This document shows, one piece after another, positions 12,833 through 14,202 of a DNA stretch of 14,202 nucleotides. The notes under the pieces were generated by a model that saw nothing but the letters and a program-made list of their open reading frames with translations, did not search any database and was not told the origin of the DNA. Each line of letters opens with the position of its first letter. Position 1 is the first letter of the stretch. Source of the DNA: an uncultured Blautia sp. Lineage in GTDB: Bacteria > Bacillota > Clostridia > Lachnospirales > Lachnospiraceae. Where the stretch lies: contig CAKRYE010000052.1 in the NCBI GenBank assembly GCA_934426285.1, positions 1 through 14,202 on the forward strand, written 5' to 3'. A program made the position numbers and the translations under genes.

Positions 12833-13768
12833 TTACTCCGCAGAAACAGTATTCTGCTCCAGATATTTCTTCAATGAAGAGACATACAGATTCCCCACCT
12901 TGCTGAGGATGGAATTCTTTCTGGTAATATAACCGATCTCCATATCACTGTTCTGGTTCTGCTCATCCCCTTCGAAGGGAATTGCCAGATAGTCACTGCC
13001 ATTCAGCTCCTCACAGATGATTCCGGAACACAGGGTATAACCATTAAGTCCTACCATCAGATTCAGCATAGTTGCACGGTCTGAAGCCTTAACTGTTCTG
13101 GAATATTCATTGGTAGACAGAATTTCCTCTGACAGATAAAAACTGCTCTTATCTCCCTGTTCGAAGGACAAGCAGGGATATTTAGCCAGCTGGCTGTAGC
13201 TGATAGATTTCTCATTTGCCAGTGGATGATTTTTCCACAAATATACATATGCCTGACAGTCAATAAGATGATGAAACTCCAGATTCGCGGAGTGGAGAAG
13301 CTTTAACAGTGCCTTTCTGTTGAAATCACTGAGATAAAGTACTCCCACCTCGCTTTTCATGGTGCTGACGTCACTGATCACATCTGCAGTCTTTGTCTCC
13401 CTGATGGCAAATTCATATTCCGACACATCAAACTTCTGCACCATATCCACGAATGCTTTTACTGCAAAAGAATAATGCTGGGTGGAAACGCCGAATTTCT
13501 TCTTATAGGAACCACCCTCACTGTATTTTTCAACCACACTCTCATACTGTCCATATATCTGACGGGCATACATCAGAAATTCTGTCCCGTCATTGGTCAG
13601 TGTCACACCACGGCCGCTGCGGTTGAATATAATGATTCCAAGCTCCTTCTCCAGTTCCTTCACTGCATTGGTCAGAGAAGGCTGGGAAATATACAACGCC
13701 TCCGCAGCTTTATTCAATGAACCGGTTTCGGAAATTGTGATGATGTAATTCATCTGTGTTAATGTCAT
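12833..13768 (-). CDS. LysR-family transcriptional regulator
   Basis: This is a DNA-binding regulator, 311 aa, the usual LysR length. The N-terminal winged helix-turn-helix (residues 1-60) is clear: MTLTQMNYIITISETGSLNKAAEALYISQPSLTNAVKELEKELG, then IIFNRSGRGVTLT. After a linker helix comes the substrate-binding domain, about residues 90-300, with the YVYLWKNHPLA segment. The ATG at 13768 has AAGGGAGA about 7 nt upstream. It starts 29 bp after the glycerate kinase stop on the same strand, so the two are probably co-transcribed and the regulator may act on that gene. The ligand cannot be told from sequence. Confidence 0.92.
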   Translation of the reverse strand: MTLTQMNYIITISETGSLNKAAEALYISQPSLTNAVKELEKELGIIIFNRSGRGVTLTNDGTEFLMYARQIYGQYESVVEKYSEGGSYKKKFGVSTQHYSFAVKAFVDMVQKFDVSEYEFAIRETKTADVISDVSTMKSEVGVLYLSDFNRKALLKLLHSANLEFHHLIDCQAYVYLWKNHPLANEKSISYSQLAKYPCLSFEQGDKSSFYLSEEILSTNEYSRTVKASDRATMLNLMVGLNGYTLCSGIICEELNGSDYLAIPFEGDEQNQNSDMEIGYITRKNSILSKVGNLYVSSLKKYLEQNTVSAE

Positions 13769-13797
13769 ATGGTTTCTCCCTTATATGATTATTTTTT

Positions 13798-14202
13798 CTA
13801 TAGCAGTCTGAACACCTGCTCTGCGGCTGCAGCCATATTTGCTTTTGCAGTGTCCGGATCCATTGCTTCTTCCAGCGTGGAAATTCCGCGTACAATTGGA
13901 AAGAAAGCATCTATTCCTGCTTCATTGCAGGCAACCGCTTCTTTCGTAACGCTTCCTGCAAATGCAATGGTTTTTGCGTCATATTTCTTACCAAGCTTTG
14001 CAACACCGACCGGGGCTTTCCCCATAGCAGTCTGATGATCCAGACAACCTTCGCCTGTTACAACCACATCTGCATCCTTCATCTCATCTTCTATATGGAC
14101 AGCATCCAGAATAAGCTGTATTCCGGGCGTCAGCTCTCCATCCAGATAATTCAGGAATGCAAATCCAAGTCCGCCTGCCGCACCTGCACCTGCTGCATTC
14201 TG
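13798..14202 (-). CDS. Glycerate kinase, C-terminal part
   Basis: Partial gene: the last 134 codons are visible and the rest lies beyond the right edge (full-length enzymes are about 375-380 aa). The segment NAAGAGAAGGLGFAF at its start, then DADVVVTGEGCLDHQTAMGKAPVGVAKLGK and a C-terminal FFPIVRG-STLEEAM stretch, are typical of the GarK/GlxK glycerate kinase family. That family phosphorylates D-glycerate to 2-phosphoglycerate (3-phosphoglycerate in some members). It is followed by the LysR-type regulator in the same direction. An ATG at 14082 is internal to the gene and not a real start, since the family sequence continues unbroken upstream of it to the edge. Confidence 0.9.
   Translation of the reverse strand, partial: QNAAGAGAAGGLGFAFLNYLDGELTPGIQLILDAVHIEDEMKDADVVVTGEGCLDHQTAMGKAPVGVAKLGKKYDAKTIAFAGSVTKEAVACNEAGIDAFFPIVRGISTLEEAMDPDTAKANMAAAAEQVFRLL

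Overview
The window looks like the chromosome of a low-GC, probably gut-associated Firmicute, most likely a Lachnospiraceae member. The evidence is strong AGGAGG-type ribosome binding sites, consensus sigma-A promoters with 17-nt spacers, codon use, and a REP-like extragenic element rich in GCGAAG. The assignment is made by eye, not from a database search. Almost everything is on the minus strand, so genes are described in transcription order from high to low coordinates.

Region A (about 1-8470) is a sulfate-to-homocysteine locus. metY (O-acetylhomoserine sulfhydrylase family) has its own promoter. It is followed by a second promoter and a tightly packed operon: siroheme sulfite reductase, TusA-like protein, thioredoxin-like protein, ThiS-like sulfur carrier, MoeB/ThiF-type adenylyltransferase, JAMM metallopeptidase, sulfate-binding protein, CysT, CysW, CysA, and the start of an AprA-type APS reductase alpha subunit cut by the window edge. 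Together these read as a complete route. Sulfate is imported by Sbp-CysTWA, APS is reduced to sulfite by AprA (with genes outside the window), and sulfite is reduced to sulfide by Sir. Sulfide is then loaded as a thiocarboxylate on the carrier protein and passed to O-acetylhomoserine by MetY. The gene set matches the protein-thiocarboxylate methionine pathway (HcyS/HcyD/HcyF/Sir/MetY) described in Wolinella succinogenes. The strongest clue is that the carrier ends in Gly-Gly-Gly-Arg. Its glycine tail is therefore capped, and a neighbouring JAMM protease could uncap it.

Region B (about 8470-10270) holds a small DUF2798 membrane-protein gene and an orphan PduB-like microcompartment shell protein with no other compartment genes nearby. 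The DUF2798 gene has a consensus promoter, a long leader with a perfect anti-Shine-Dalgarno octamer, and a clear terminator. A REP-like cluster of inverted repeats separates this region from galK.

Region C (10274-14202) carries galactokinase and, divergently, an AraC-family regulator across a 402-bp intergenic region with a two-turn direct repeat. A convergent LysR-family regulator lies 30 bp downstream of a partial glycerate kinase gene that runs off the right edge. No rRNA, tRNA, CRISPR array, insertion sequence or phage gene was seen.
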